From Methanospirillum hungatei (lineage in GTDB: Archaea; Halobacteriota; Methanomicrobia; Methanomicrobiales; Methanospirillaceae), in the NCBI RefSeq assembly GCF_020216685.1, contig NZ_JAIWNS010000250.1, forward strand, positions 1 through 5,532: DNA of 5,532 nucleotides. The letters run 5' to 3'. The position numbers and the translations under genes were made by a program. Every line of letters starts with the position of its first letter. Position 1 is the first letter of the stretch. Under the pieces are notes generated by a model that ran no database searches, had not been told where the DNA came from, and saw only the letters and a list, made by a program, of their open reading frames with translations. Shown piece after piece: positions 1 to 5,532 of the stretch.

Positions 1-1762
1 TAAGAAGGATGACCTGCTCAACACCTGCTGCCTGCCCGAGGAGCTCAAGGCATTCCGGTATAATCGGAGCCCATTCATTGTGCCGGACAAGGGTTTGTGC
101 GACTGTACTGACTGCACTGAGAATGCGGTCTCTTCGTTCAAGTTCCTGTCTGGTCTGCACAAGGTCGGTAATATCCAGTGAGGTACCGACAAGCCCGGTA
201 ACCTTTCCGGTAAGGTCATGGACCGGAATTTTAGACGAGACAAACCACTGTGGGTTCCCATCTTCACCATACACCTCTTCCTCAAGGTTATAGAGGGGAA
301 TATTCTCTAGAAGGACCTTCTTATCAGTCTTCTCCCGAAGCGCTGCAACCTCCTTGGAAAAGAAGTCGTTATCGGTTTTCCCCATAAGTTCCCTGGCATT
401 ACAATGTACAAATGAGAGAAATGGCTCATTTCCGGTGAGATACCGGAGTTCATTATTCTTCATGTATATCTGGGCTGTCGATGATGCCAGGATTGCCGAT
501 ATCCGTTCGTAATATTCATGCAGGTTACGTTCTGCCTCCAGTCGTTCCCGTATCTCCCTTGAAATGCAGAAGAGTACATGACGGTCACCCCAGGTGCCGA
601 TACTCCCCCTGGTCTCAACAGGAACTTCGATTCCCTGACGGTCGAGGAGGGGATAGGTATTCTGGATTGTCCCTCCTGAACCGGTCAGGTCCATAAACTG
701 GAAGATAATCTCATCCCGTATCTTCGGAGGGTACAGAACCTGAATCGGCATACCGATAAGTTCCTCTTCAGAGTATCGAAGAATTCTTGTGGCAGCAGGG
801 TTTACGTTCAGGATGGTCCCGTCCATGTCAATGACCATGACCAGTTCCTGCATCACTTTATAGAGTTCGGACAGTTCATTTTCACGTTGACGGACCAGTT
901 CCTCTGAACGGATCCTGACAAGGGTATTCCCAAGATGGCCCGTGATGAGCTCCATGGTATCCGTAAGTTCCAAACTGAGCGTCTTTGGATGATCAAGAAT
1001 GAAGGACAGGACACCGATGACATCCGTTCCTGCCATAATCGGGATCTGACCGCCGGAACAATACCTGCTATTATCAGGCATAGTGGGATCCTGGAAATAC
1101 ATGGCCTTCTTTGTATAGATAACCTGATACAGATCACCAAAGGTAAACCGCCTGATGAGATCATTTGGCAGATTATGCGAGATTGCAAGCTCAATCTTGT
1201 TTGTTTTCCGGTTCATAAGGTGGATTGCGCCGGAGTTACATCCGGCCAGAAAACGGACTGTGGTGAGTGTTGCATCAAGAGCCTGGTTGGTGGTCGAGCT
1301 TTCAGAGAGTCTGGCCATGAGATCCCGCTGCGCCCGCATCAGCATCTCACGGGTCCTGCTCCCCTTCTCCGACTCTCTCCTTGCGCGATATTTCTCTACT
1401 GAGTGGGTGATTTTCTGGGCGATATCAGGAAATAACCTCGATGGCTCTTCACTTTTAAACTGGATAAAATCTGCACCCGCGTTGGTTGCGTTCACGATAA
1501 CATCCTTGTCATCAAGAGCGGTCAGGAGAACAAAGGGAATGTCAGGAACTAGAGATTTGACCTTTCTGATAAATGATATCCCGTCCATCTCTTCCATGAG
1601 ATAGTCGGTGATCACCGCATCAGCCTCACCTGCAATTATTTTATCTATAGCATCTTCCGGAGAGGTATACACGGTAATTTGAAAATTACCAAATTCTTCC
1701 ATGTAGATGCTGAGCATCTCACCAAATGCCGGTTCATCATCTACCGCAATGATCTTTATCAT
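1..1762 (-). CDS. REC-GAF-PAS-PAS-GAF multi-sensor signal transduction protein, probable hybrid histidine kinase (C-terminus outside window)
   Basis: The frame is open without a stop from an ATG at 1762 to the window edge (587 codons). Residues 1-115 form a response-regulator receiver domain. It has the acidic pair Asp8-Asp9, phosphoacceptor Asp53 (in VITDY), Thr81 (in LLTA) and Lys103. A helical linker (about 115-150) leads to a GAF domain at about 150-285, ending in the typical PIMAGTDVIGVLSF stretch. A first PAS domain spans about 297-405 (VMVIDMDGTILNVNPAA) and a second about 420-533 (closing with GTSLDITD). A further GAF domain starts near 546 and runs off the window. Helical joints such as LVQTRQELERR separate them. 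There is no signal peptide or membrane segment, so the protein is cytosolic. Family knowledge suggests a histidine kinase module follows, but none is visible, so the output is inference. A ligand cannot be named. The ATG is chosen because the receiver domain begins directly at MIKIIAVDDEP. Confidence 0.9.
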   Translation of the reverse strand, partial: MIKIIAVDDEPAFGEMLSIYMEEFGNFQITVYTSPEDAIDKIIAGEADAVITDYLMEEMDGISFIRKVKSLVPDIPFVLLTALDDKDVIVNATNAGADFIQFKSEEPSRLFPDIAQKITHSVEKYRARRESEKGSRTREMLMRAQRDLMARLSESSTTNQALDATLTTVRFLAGCNSGAIHLMNRKTNKIELAISHNLPNDLIRRFTFGDLYQVIYTKKAMYFQDPTMPDNSRYCSGGQIPIMAGTDVIGVLSFILDHPKTLSLELTDTMELITGHLGNTLVRIRSEELVRQRENELSELYKVMQELVMVIDMDGTILNVNPAATRILRYSEEELIGMPIQVLYPPKIRDEIIFQFMDLTGSGGTIQNTYPLLDRQGIEVPVETRGSIGTWGDRHVLFCISREIRERLEAERNLHEYYERISAILASSTAQIYMKNNELRYLTGNEPFLSFVHCNARELMGKTDNDFFSKEVAALREKTDKKVLLENIPLYNLEEEVYGEDGNPQWFVSSKIPVHDLTGKVTGLVGTSLDITDLVQTRQELERRDRILSAVSTVAQTLVRHNEWAPIIPECLELLGQAAGVEQVILL

Positions 1763-1764
1763 TG

Positions 1765-1783
1765 ACTCTTCCTGATGAAGAGT
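1765..1783 (-). promoter_or_regulatory. Leader hairpin overlapping the ribosome-binding site of the sensory gene
   Basis: A perfect 7-bp inverted repeat is present: ACTCTTC at 1765-1771 and GAAGAGT at 1777-1783, with a 5-nt loop. In the minus-strand transcript the downstream arm contains most of the GAAGAG tract that would serve as ribosome-binding site, so folding would mask it just upstream of the start codon. On the plus strand the same hairpin is followed by seven T (1786-1792), which resembles an intrinsic terminator, but no plus-strand gene leads into it. The structure is seen directly; any effect on translation is inference. Confidence 0.4.
1766..1773 (-). promoter_or_regulatory. Weak ribosome-binding site of the sensory gene
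   Basis: Reading the minus strand, the purine tract AGGAAGAG ends 3 nt before the ATG at 1762, with its AGGA core 7 nt away. It is the only Shine-Dalgarno-like element upstream and supports this start. It lies partly inside the hairpin at 1765-1783. Confidence 0.45.
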
Positions 1784-1810
1784 GATTTTTTTAGAACATA
1801 AAAAAGGTGT

Positions 1811-1820
1811 TGATATATCA
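1811..1820 (-). promoter_or_regulatory. Second candidate TATA box of the sensory gene
   Basis: TGATATATCA is a perfect 10-bp palindrome with a TATATC core, centred about 53 bp upstream of the ATG at 1762. Used as a TATA box it would place the transcript start near 1788, still upstream of the leader hairpin. It competes with the stronger candidate at 1833-1846, and the sequence alone does not decide between them. Confidence 0.3.
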
Positions 1821-1826
1821 TCCGGG

Positions 1827-1859
1827 AAAAAATAATTTATAAATTAGTGGCTAGAAAAA
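1827..1859 (-). terminator. T-run terminator region after the flavoprotein gene
   Basis: On the minus strand, T5 at 1855-1859 and T6 at 1827-1832 follow the flavoprotein stop codon (1901) by about 42 and 69 nt. A weak bulged hairpin lies just before the first run (about 1866-1888). Archaeal termination commonly needs only U-rich tracts, so this is a plausible end of the upstream transcript. These runs flank the TATA candidate of the next gene. Confidence 0.35.
1833..1846 (-). promoter_or_regulatory. Candidate TATA box of the sensory gene (14-bp AT palindrome)
   Basis: TAATTTATAAATTA is a perfect palindrome containing TTTATAAA, close to the archaeal TATA consensus. It is centred about 78 bp upstream of the ATG at 1762. 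Transcription would begin near 1812, giving a leader of about 50 nt. The symmetry means orientation must be taken from the neighbouring gene, and only a minus-strand gene lies downstream. No strong purine BRE is obvious on the upstream side. Confidence 0.5.
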
Positions 1860-1900
1860 GATTTTTTCAGGAACAAGCCCTTGAAACGGAGCACAAATTT

Positions 1901-3241
1901 CTATGAACCTCCTCTGTCTCTCATTTTTTTCCTCCCGTTCAGATATTTCAGTAGCCAGGGTATACCATCAGGAGATGGATGGACCTCTATAAACCGGTCA
2001 AATTCATCAATGCTGATATCGCTGTTCATCATCCATCCTAAGTAGGCCATGGCAACAGAAGCTGCCGGGGATGCTTCCGCAAGGCCGGTTAAATGTCCGT
2101 TCTCGTCAAATTCAATGGTTGCAGAGCCGGTATGATGATTTGTCACTTCCCAGAATGTCCCCGGGCCTGCCGGTCCTGGAATTGTAAGGCCTTTTCGGGT
2201 TTGTCCAGGACGTCTGCAATATGCCAGATCATGGTTAAGTTTGATAGCCTGAGGGATTGCAACCGGGTCAGGCTCAAATGGGGTTTTAAGGATAGCGTCG
2301 GCAGCTTTTCTACCCTGGTGCCGTGCCACCGGTGTCAGATACCCAATTCCCGTGACATCCCCGGCGGCATAGATACCTGGGGCAGACGTCTCCATGCGAT
2401 CATTGACCAGAAGGCCACCGTCCGGACCTAAAGCTATACCAGAGATAAATCCGGTATTTGGGATCATACCAGTAGCAAGCAGAACCGCATCGGCGGCAAT
2501 CTCCCGCATTTTGTCATTCTCCCGGACGATAACACCGGTGACACTATTCTGTCCGGTGATTCCTGCAACGGTGACCTGCTCTTTAATGGTAACCTGGGAG
2601 AGATCCTTTCTGGCTTCTTTTATCAGTTGCTCAGGAAACGTCCGAAGTAGTGAGCTTCTGGCAAGCATGGTCACCTCTGATCCAAAAGAACTGAATATAT
2701 AGGCAAACTCAGCTGCAATGACACCACTGCCGATGATGACCATCCGCTTTGGAAGGGTCGGCATAGAGAGAATGGTATGGGCGGTATACACACCCGGAAG
2801 GCAACAGCCCGATATCTCAGGTATGCGTGGGTGGGCTCCGGATGCGACTATGACTGCTTCATATGGAGTCTCAACCCCGTCAATACGGAGAGTTTCTCCC
2901 TGGATCTCTGCAGAACCCCGGATGATCTCAACTCCGGCCTGTATCGTCTCCTCCTCAAGAACACCGGCGATAATTCTGATGATCTCCTGCATCTTCTGAA
3001 TCAGAACCGGATACGAAAACCCTTCAGCTGATCCAAGAAATCCATACTGCTGAAATACCCGTGCCTGCTGTATGAATCGTGCCACATCATTTAAGGCACA
3101 GATGATCATGCACCCCTGATGCAGACACTGTCCTCCGACCCCCGCTGATCGTTTTTCAATCAGTTGTACCCTCTTTCCTGCTTTAGCAAGCCGCATGGCC
3201 GCGTACCGCCCCGCCGGTCCGCCACCTATCACGACGATCAT
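1901..3241 (-). CDS. FAD-dependent class I pyridine nucleotide-disulfide oxidoreductase (dihydrolipoamide dehydrogenase-like)
   Basis: This is a 446-residue cytosolic flavoprotein, close to the usual 450-480 for the family. The FAD-binding motif IGGGPAG is at 5-11, and the redox-active disulfide Cys39-x4-Cys44 lies in GGQCLHQGC. The NAD(P)-binding motif GSGVIAAE is at 171-178, followed by ATGMIPN (256-262) and the second FAD motif AAGD at 292-295. Residues from about 325 onward fit the dimerisation domain. After the nucleotide-binding strand there is Ala194-Arg195 rather than the acidic residue of NADH enzymes, which hints at NADPH. The Ser-Lys or Lys-Lys that normally follows the second cysteine is Ile-Cys48. 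The C-terminal HPxxxE motif reads HPSPDG, so His421 is kept but Glu is lost. No 2-oxoacid dehydrogenase subunits lie nearby, so lipoamide is not an assured substrate. Other options are coenzyme A disulfide, mercuric or another thiol reductase. The gene is flanked by T-runs and has its own TATA box. Confidence 0.9.
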   Translation of the reverse strand: MIVVIGGGPAGRYAAMRLAKAGKRVQLIEKRSAGVGGQCLHQGCMIICALNDVARFIQQARVFQQYGFLGSAEGFSYPVLIQKMQEIIRIIAGVLEEETIQAGVEIIRGSAEIQGETLRIDGVETPYEAVIVASGAHPRIPEISGCCLPGVYTAHTILSMPTLPKRMVIIGSGVIAAEFAYIFSSFGSEVTMLARSSLLRTFPEQLIKEARKDLSQVTIKEQVTVAGITGQNSVTGVIVRENDKMREIAADAVLLATGMIPNTGFISGIALGPDGGLLVNDRMETSAPGIYAAGDVTGIGYLTPVARHQGRKAADAILKTPFEPDPVAIPQAIKLNHDLAYCRRPGQTRKGLTIPGPAGPGTFWEVTNHHTGSATIEFDENGHLTGLAEASPAASVAMAYLGWMMNSDISIDEFDRFIEVHPSPDGIPWLLKYLNGRKKMRDRGGS

Positions 3242-3265
3242 AAAAGAGTATCGGTCAGCGGTGAT

Positions 3266-3273
3266 GATATACC
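3266..3273 (-). promoter_or_regulatory. TATA box of the flavoprotein gene, placed for a leaderless transcript
   Basis: On the minus strand GGTATATC is centred about 27-28 bp upstream of the A of the ATG at 3241. That is the archaeal TATA-to-start distance, so transcription should begin at or next to the start codon. The bases just upstream of the ATG (TACTCTTTT) hold no Shine-Dalgarno sequence, which agrees with a leaderless mRNA and supports this start. Confidence 0.5.
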
Positions 3274-3290
3274 AATTGAAATGAGATCTG

Positions 3291-3296
3291 AAAAAA
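3291..3296 (-). terminator. T6 run after the Hsp20 gene
   Basis: Six T on the minus strand begin 8 nt after the TGA stop (3305-3307) of the Hsp20 gene, just before the TATA box of the flavoprotein gene. This is a plausible archaeal U-tract terminator that would separate the two units. It is short, so read-through is possible. Confidence 0.35.
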
Positions 3297-3304
3297 TGAG
3301 ATGT

Positions 3305-3781
3305 TCAGGAGTATTCAGCCCCGGCAACAAATTCAGGATCTATTCCTGCCGGCTCTTCCGGGCGTTTTTCAAGCACGACGTCCAGTACTCCGTTATGACA
3401 CGTCCATGAAGAGGTCTCCGGAATGATGGGAAACTGGAGATCAATGCTTCCGGTCATGCCCTGCGTGCTGATATTACACCTGCGCTCGGTAAACTCCACA
3501 CATGGTTCGATGGAGAGGTGTGGGGGGAGCTGGATGGTGAGGTAGGCCGTCATTCCTGCATCGACCATCTCATAGGCAAGTCCTGGCTTTTGATTCTGCC
3601 TGGGATCTGCCATCCCACAATCCCGGTGATTCAGTCCTCCGGTAATGATTGCGCATCCGATAATACCTGGTTTTGCCGGTGCTCCGTTCTGCATCTTTCG
3701 CATATTCTGTTCTAATGATGTGATCTGCTCAAGCAGTTTTACCAGGTTTTTGAGCAGGTCATCGTAGGGATTATTCGGCAT
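3305..3781 (-). CDS. Atypical Hsp20/alpha-crystallin family protein (small heat-shock-like)
   Basis: The protein has 158 residues and no signal peptide or membrane segment. Residues 7-31 form an amphipathic, leucine-rich helix likely to be a coiled coil (LLKNLVKLLEQITSLEQNMR). A Gly/Pro/Asn-rich linker follows to about 68. Residues 70-140 resemble a divergent alpha-crystallin domain: a strand AYLTIQLPP, then VEFTERRCNIS, GSIDLQFPI and the family signature NGVLDVVLEK at 130-139. Members are ATP-independent holdases that oligomerise. The C-terminal I-x-I anchor usual in small heat-shock proteins is not seen, so assembly may rely on the N-terminal helix. Five cysteines (43, 55, 94, 102, 128) are unusual for the family. 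The start overlaps the regulator gene by 11 bp, so the two are almost surely co-transcribed. Some archaeal gas-vesicle GvpH proteins share this fold, but no other gas-vesicle gene is present. The Hsp20 assignment is good; the chaperone role is inferred. Confidence 0.8.
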   Translation of the reverse strand: MPNNPYDDLLKNLVKLLEQITSLEQNMRKMQNGAPAKPGIIGCAIITGGLNHRDCGMADPRQNQKPGLAYEMVDAGMTAYLTIQLPPHLSIEPCVEFTERRCNISTQGMTGSIDLQFPIIPETSSWTCHNGVLDVVLEKRPEEPAGIDPEFVAGAEYS

Positions 3782-4391
3782 ATATACCTCGGAGTTCTAA
3801 TCCTGTTCCTTTCCTGCATACGATACCTTCGTCCATCAACTGGCGGAGGGTACTTTCTACCGTCTCCGGAGGAAGGTCGGTCAGGTCCCGTATCTCTTCA
3901 GCATTCGTTGCCCCGTGTGCGAGAGCAACCGATACCAGCATGCTTTCTTCTCCGCTTCCGGCCCGTTTGCCTTCATGGAGAACCTCGCTGATCTGGTGAT
4001 CTATCTCCCGCTCCATCTCCTCTAACTTCCTGGCAAGTTCATCACGTTCATGAATCATCTGCTTTAGTTTTTGCAGGGAGATGAGGAGCCGCTGTTCACC
4101 GGAGAGTACCATCGGGACTAGATCATGGCTCTGGACATCCAGATGTACCTGGATACTGATGTCATGCTCAAGGTAGTAATACTTTCTTCTTCGGTCATCA
4201 TTTCGAAAACCCAAGATTCGAGCATCCTCGAGCATCTGGAGGTGATCAATGACGGCTTTGGGCGATATCATCAGCCGCTCAGAGATCTCCGTCACAAAAC
4301 AGGGCTTTTCCCGAAGGAGTTCAATGATCCTTCTCCGGTTCCGGTTTCCCAGGATATCCAGAAGTCGGGCAAGCTCTGCCTGTTCCAACAT
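3771..4391 (-). CDS. ArsR-like transcriptional regulator with two winged-helix domains and a central coiled coil
   Basis: The protein has 206 residues from the ATG at 4391. A GTG directly before it at 4394 would add one residue. Residues 4-75 form an ArsR-type winged helix: a first helix LARLLDILGNRNRRRIIELL, a recognition helix around SPKAVIDHLQMLED (43-56), and a basic wing with RRRK at 67-70. Residues 98-140 are a charged heptad-like helix (LKQMIHERDELARKLEEMER), a probable dimerising coiled coil. Residues 146-202 look like a second, degenerate winged helix (AEEIRDLTDLPPETVESTLRQLMDEGIV). No ArsR metal motif of the ELCVCDL type is present; the single Cys in the first domain (31) is not a metal site by itself. 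It overlaps the Hsp20 gene and sits behind a perfect inverted repeat at its own start, so it is probably an autoregulated repressor of the pair. The inducing signal is unknown; heat or protein stress is inferred from Hsp20 only. Confidence 0.85.
   Translation of the reverse strand: MLEQAELARLLDILGNRNRRRIIELLREKPCFVTEISERLMISPKAVIDHLQMLEDARILGFRNDDRRRKYYYLEHDISIQVHLDVQSHDLVPMVLSGEQRLLISLQKLKQMIHERDELARKLEEMEREIDHQISEVLHEGKRAGSGEESMLVSVALAHGATNAEEIRDLTDLPPETVESTLRQLMDEGIVCRKGTGLELRGIYAE
3786..3790 (-). promoter_or_regulatory. Ribosome-binding site of the Hsp20 gene inside the regulator gene
   Basis: The minus strand reads GAGGT 4 nt before the ATG at 3781, within the last codons of the regulator. 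With the 11-bp gene overlap it indicates reinitiation or coupled translation, and it fixes the Hsp20 start. Confidence 0.6.
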
Positions 4392-4411
4392 CACTAACTC
4401 TATGTTAGTGA
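4391..4411 (-). promoter_or_regulatory. Inverted-repeat operator at the start of the regulator-Hsp20 unit
   Basis: Perfect 8-bp arms TCACTAAC (4391-4398) and GTTAGTGA (4404-4411) flank a 5-bp spacer. The 13-bp arm-to-arm spacing suits a winged-helix dimer. The site lies just downstream of the TATA box, over the predicted transcription start, and its end reaches the first base of the regulator's ATG. A protein bound here would block RNA polymerase recruitment. Binding by the adjacent regulator is inference. On the minus strand five T at 4411-4415 fall at the guaB-side edge and could also help end guaB transcripts. Confidence 0.65.
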
Positions 4412-4417
4412 AAAACA

Positions 4418-4430
4418 GTATTTATTATAT
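4418..4430 (-). promoter_or_regulatory. TATA box of the regulator-Hsp20 unit, overlapping the guaB stop codon
   Basis: The minus strand reads ATATAATAAATAC across the final Ile and stop codons of guaB. Its centre is about 33 bp upstream of the ATG at 4391, placing the transcription start near 4395-4400 and giving a leader under 10 nt. There is no Shine-Dalgarno sequence, which fits a leaderless or nearly leaderless message. Confidence 0.55.
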
Positions 4431-5532
4431 TCTATAGTTCGGTGCTTCATCGGTGATGGTAATATTGTGCGGGTGGCTCTCATGATACCCGGCCTGGGTG
4501 ATCCTGATAAACCTGGTCTTCTCATGCATCTCCTGAATATTCCGCGCTCCGGTGTATCCCATAGCCGATTTAAGACCTCCGATCATCTGGTAGATGACAT
4601 CAGCGACCGGTCCGACATAGGGCGTTACTCCCTCAACACCTTCAGGCACAAACTTCGTCTTTCCAATCTCCTTCTTCTGGAAGTACCGGTCTGAAGAAAC
4701 ACCGGTGCTCATGACCCCAAGGGATCCCATACCCCGGTATTGTTTGTACTTTCTGCTCTGGATGGTGACGATCTGACCTGGGGATTCATCCGTTCCGGCA
4801 AAGAGATTGCCCATCATAACCGAGTCTGCACCGGCGGCGATGGCCTTTGCTACATCTCCGGAAAATCTGATACCCCCGTCAGCAATGATCGGAACATCGA
4901 CATCTTTTGCAACTTCGGCAACGGAGGCAATGGCGGTAACCTGGGGAACACCGACACCGGCAACCACCCGTGTCGTACAGATTGATCCCGGACCAATTCC
5001 CACTTTCAGACCGTCAACCGAATCAACAAGGGCCTCTGCTGCCTGTTTTGTTGCAATGTTTCCAGCAACAACATCGACCTGAACACTTCCCTTAATATCC
5101 CGAACGCTCTTTACCACATTGAGGTTATGACCATGGGCACAGTCCACCACGATGGCATCAACCCCTGCTTCAACCAGGAGCATGGCCCGTGCGTGGTCAA
5201 ATGGTCCGACTGCCGCTGCAACCCGGAGGTTCCCGTTATCGTCCCTGATAGCCTGGGGGAACTGGCGTTTTTCCAGGAGTTCCTGCATGGAGATGATACC
5301 GGTTAGCGTCCCTTCGCTGTCAACAACAGGAAGCCGCTCTACCTTCCTCGAGTACATCAGGTCAAAGGCATCATCAATTGAGATCCCTTCCCTGGCAACG
5401 ATCGGTTCATGGGTCATGATGGATTTGACCGGCTGGTTCCCAATCCTGCTGACCATGGCCCGAAGGTCACGCCTGCTCACAATACCGATGACTTTCCCGT
5501 CTTCCACAACCGGAACACCACCAATCCCGTGG
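4425..5532 (-). CDS. guaB: Inosine-5'-monophosphate dehydrogenase, N-terminus outside window
   Basis: This cytosolic enzyme oxidises IMP to XMP with NAD+, the committed step of GMP synthesis. The frame enters at the window edge with [20 protein letters not shown], the end of the first CBS domain. A second CBS domain follows ([15 protein letters not shown] to MQELLEKR). The catalytic barrel then shows DCAHGH, the active-site loop [11 protein letters not shown] with its Cys codon at 4977-4979, [24 protein letters not shown] and YRGMGSLG. The flap holds SSDRY with the Arg-Tyr pair typical of IMP dehydrogenase and absent from GMP reductase, then [11 protein letters not shown]. It ends at a TAA with [21 protein letters not shown]. 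Some 368 residues are visible; about 120 at the N-terminus are missing compared with the usual 480-490. A GTG at 5507 is internal, not a start. All expected catalytic residues are intact, so the enzyme should be active. The CBS pair is a known nucleotide-sensing regulatory module in this family. Confidence 0.97.
   Translation of the reverse strand, partial: HGIGGVPVVEDGKVIGIVSRRDLRAMVSRIGNQPVKSIMTHEPIVAREGISIDDAFDLMYSRKVERLPVVDSEGTLTGIISMQELLEKRQFPQAIRDDNGNLRVAAAVGPFDHARAMLLVEAGVDAIVVDCAHGHNLNVVKSVRDIKGSVQVDVVAGNIATKQAAEALVDSVDGLKVGIGPGSICTTRVVAGVGVPQVTAIASVAEVAKDVDVPIIADGGIRFSGDVAKAIAAGADSVMMGNLFAGTDESPGQIVTIQSRKYKQYRGMGSLGVMSTGVSSDRYFQKKEIGKTKFVPEGVEGVTPYVGPVADVIYQMIGGLKSAMGYTGARNIQEMHEKTRFIRITQAGYHESHPHNITITDEAPNYRI

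Noticed and set aside
853..1194. Minus-strand open frame of 113 codons
   Set aside because: It is an out-of-frame shadow within the first GAF domain of the sensory gene on the same strand.
935..1604. Overlapping plus-strand open frames of 155 and 149 codons
   Set aside because: They lie antisense to the long sensory gene, which has clear REC, GAF and PAS homology through this stretch. Their translations are rich in Arg, Ser, Cys and Ile with no recognisable domain.
1765..1792. Hairpin plus seven T on the plus strand resembling an intrinsic terminator
   Set aside because: No plus-strand gene reads into it and the stem is AT-rich; it is better explained as the leader of the minus-strand gene.
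1791..1799. Two-codon leader frame ATG-TTC-TAA on the minus strand upstream of the sensory gene
   Set aside because: It is too short to be meaningful, has no ribosome site, and is expected by chance in an AT-rich leader.
2093..2999. Several plus-strand open frames of 93-112 codons
   Set aside because: All are antisense to the flavoprotein gene, whose FAD and NAD(P) motifs run continuously through the region; no promoter or ribosome site precedes them.
3281..3302. Direct repeat ATGAGAT at 3281-3287 and 3296-3302
   Set aside because: Seven bases repeated twice in an AT-rich spacer with no third copy or symmetry; probably chance.
3305..3781. Possible gas-vesicle protein GvpH
   Set aside because: The fold is related, but no gvp genes are nearby; the general Hsp20 label is all the sequence supports.

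Overview
The window reads as a piece of a euryarchaeal methanogen chromosome, most likely Methanomicrobiales (Methanospirillum-like). That placement is inference. It rests on archaeal-style TATA boxes about 27 bp upstream of start codons, very short or absent leaders, T-run terminators without GC-rich hairpins, and a REC-GAF-PAS sensory protein of a kind common in that order. No rRNA, tRNA, CRISPR array, insertion sequence or other mobile element was seen.

All five genes lie on the minus strand, so the order of transcription runs from high to low coordinates. 4425-5532 is the C-terminal three quarters of IMP dehydrogenase (guaB), cut by the window edge. 3771-4391 is an ArsR-like transcriptional regulator with two winged-helix domains joined by a coiled coil. 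3305-3781 is an atypical, cysteine-containing Hsp20/alpha-crystallin protein whose start overlaps the end of the regulator gene by 11 bp. 1901-3241 is a class I flavoprotein disulfide reductase with altered active-site surroundings. 1-1762 is the N-terminal 587 residues of a large signal-transduction protein (REC-GAF-PAS-PAS-GAF...), cut by the other edge.

The clearest regulatory structure is at 4391-4430. A TATA box made from the last codons of guaB is followed by a perfect 8-bp inverted repeat lying over the predicted transcription start and the first codon of the regulator. This looks like an autoregulatory operator for the regulator-Hsp20 pair. The flavoprotein gene has its own TATA box placed for a leaderless transcript. 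The sensory gene has a 138-bp AT-rich upstream region with two palindromic TATA candidates and a hairpin that would cover its ribosome-binding site.

In function, guaB is housekeeping purine synthesis. The regulator and Hsp20 form a plausible stress-response unit. The flavoprotein may serve thiol or disulfide redox, but its substrate is unknown. The sensory protein is an orphan phosphorelay component whose output lies outside the window. No wholly new system is evident; the points of interest are the operator module and the unusual flavoprotein.
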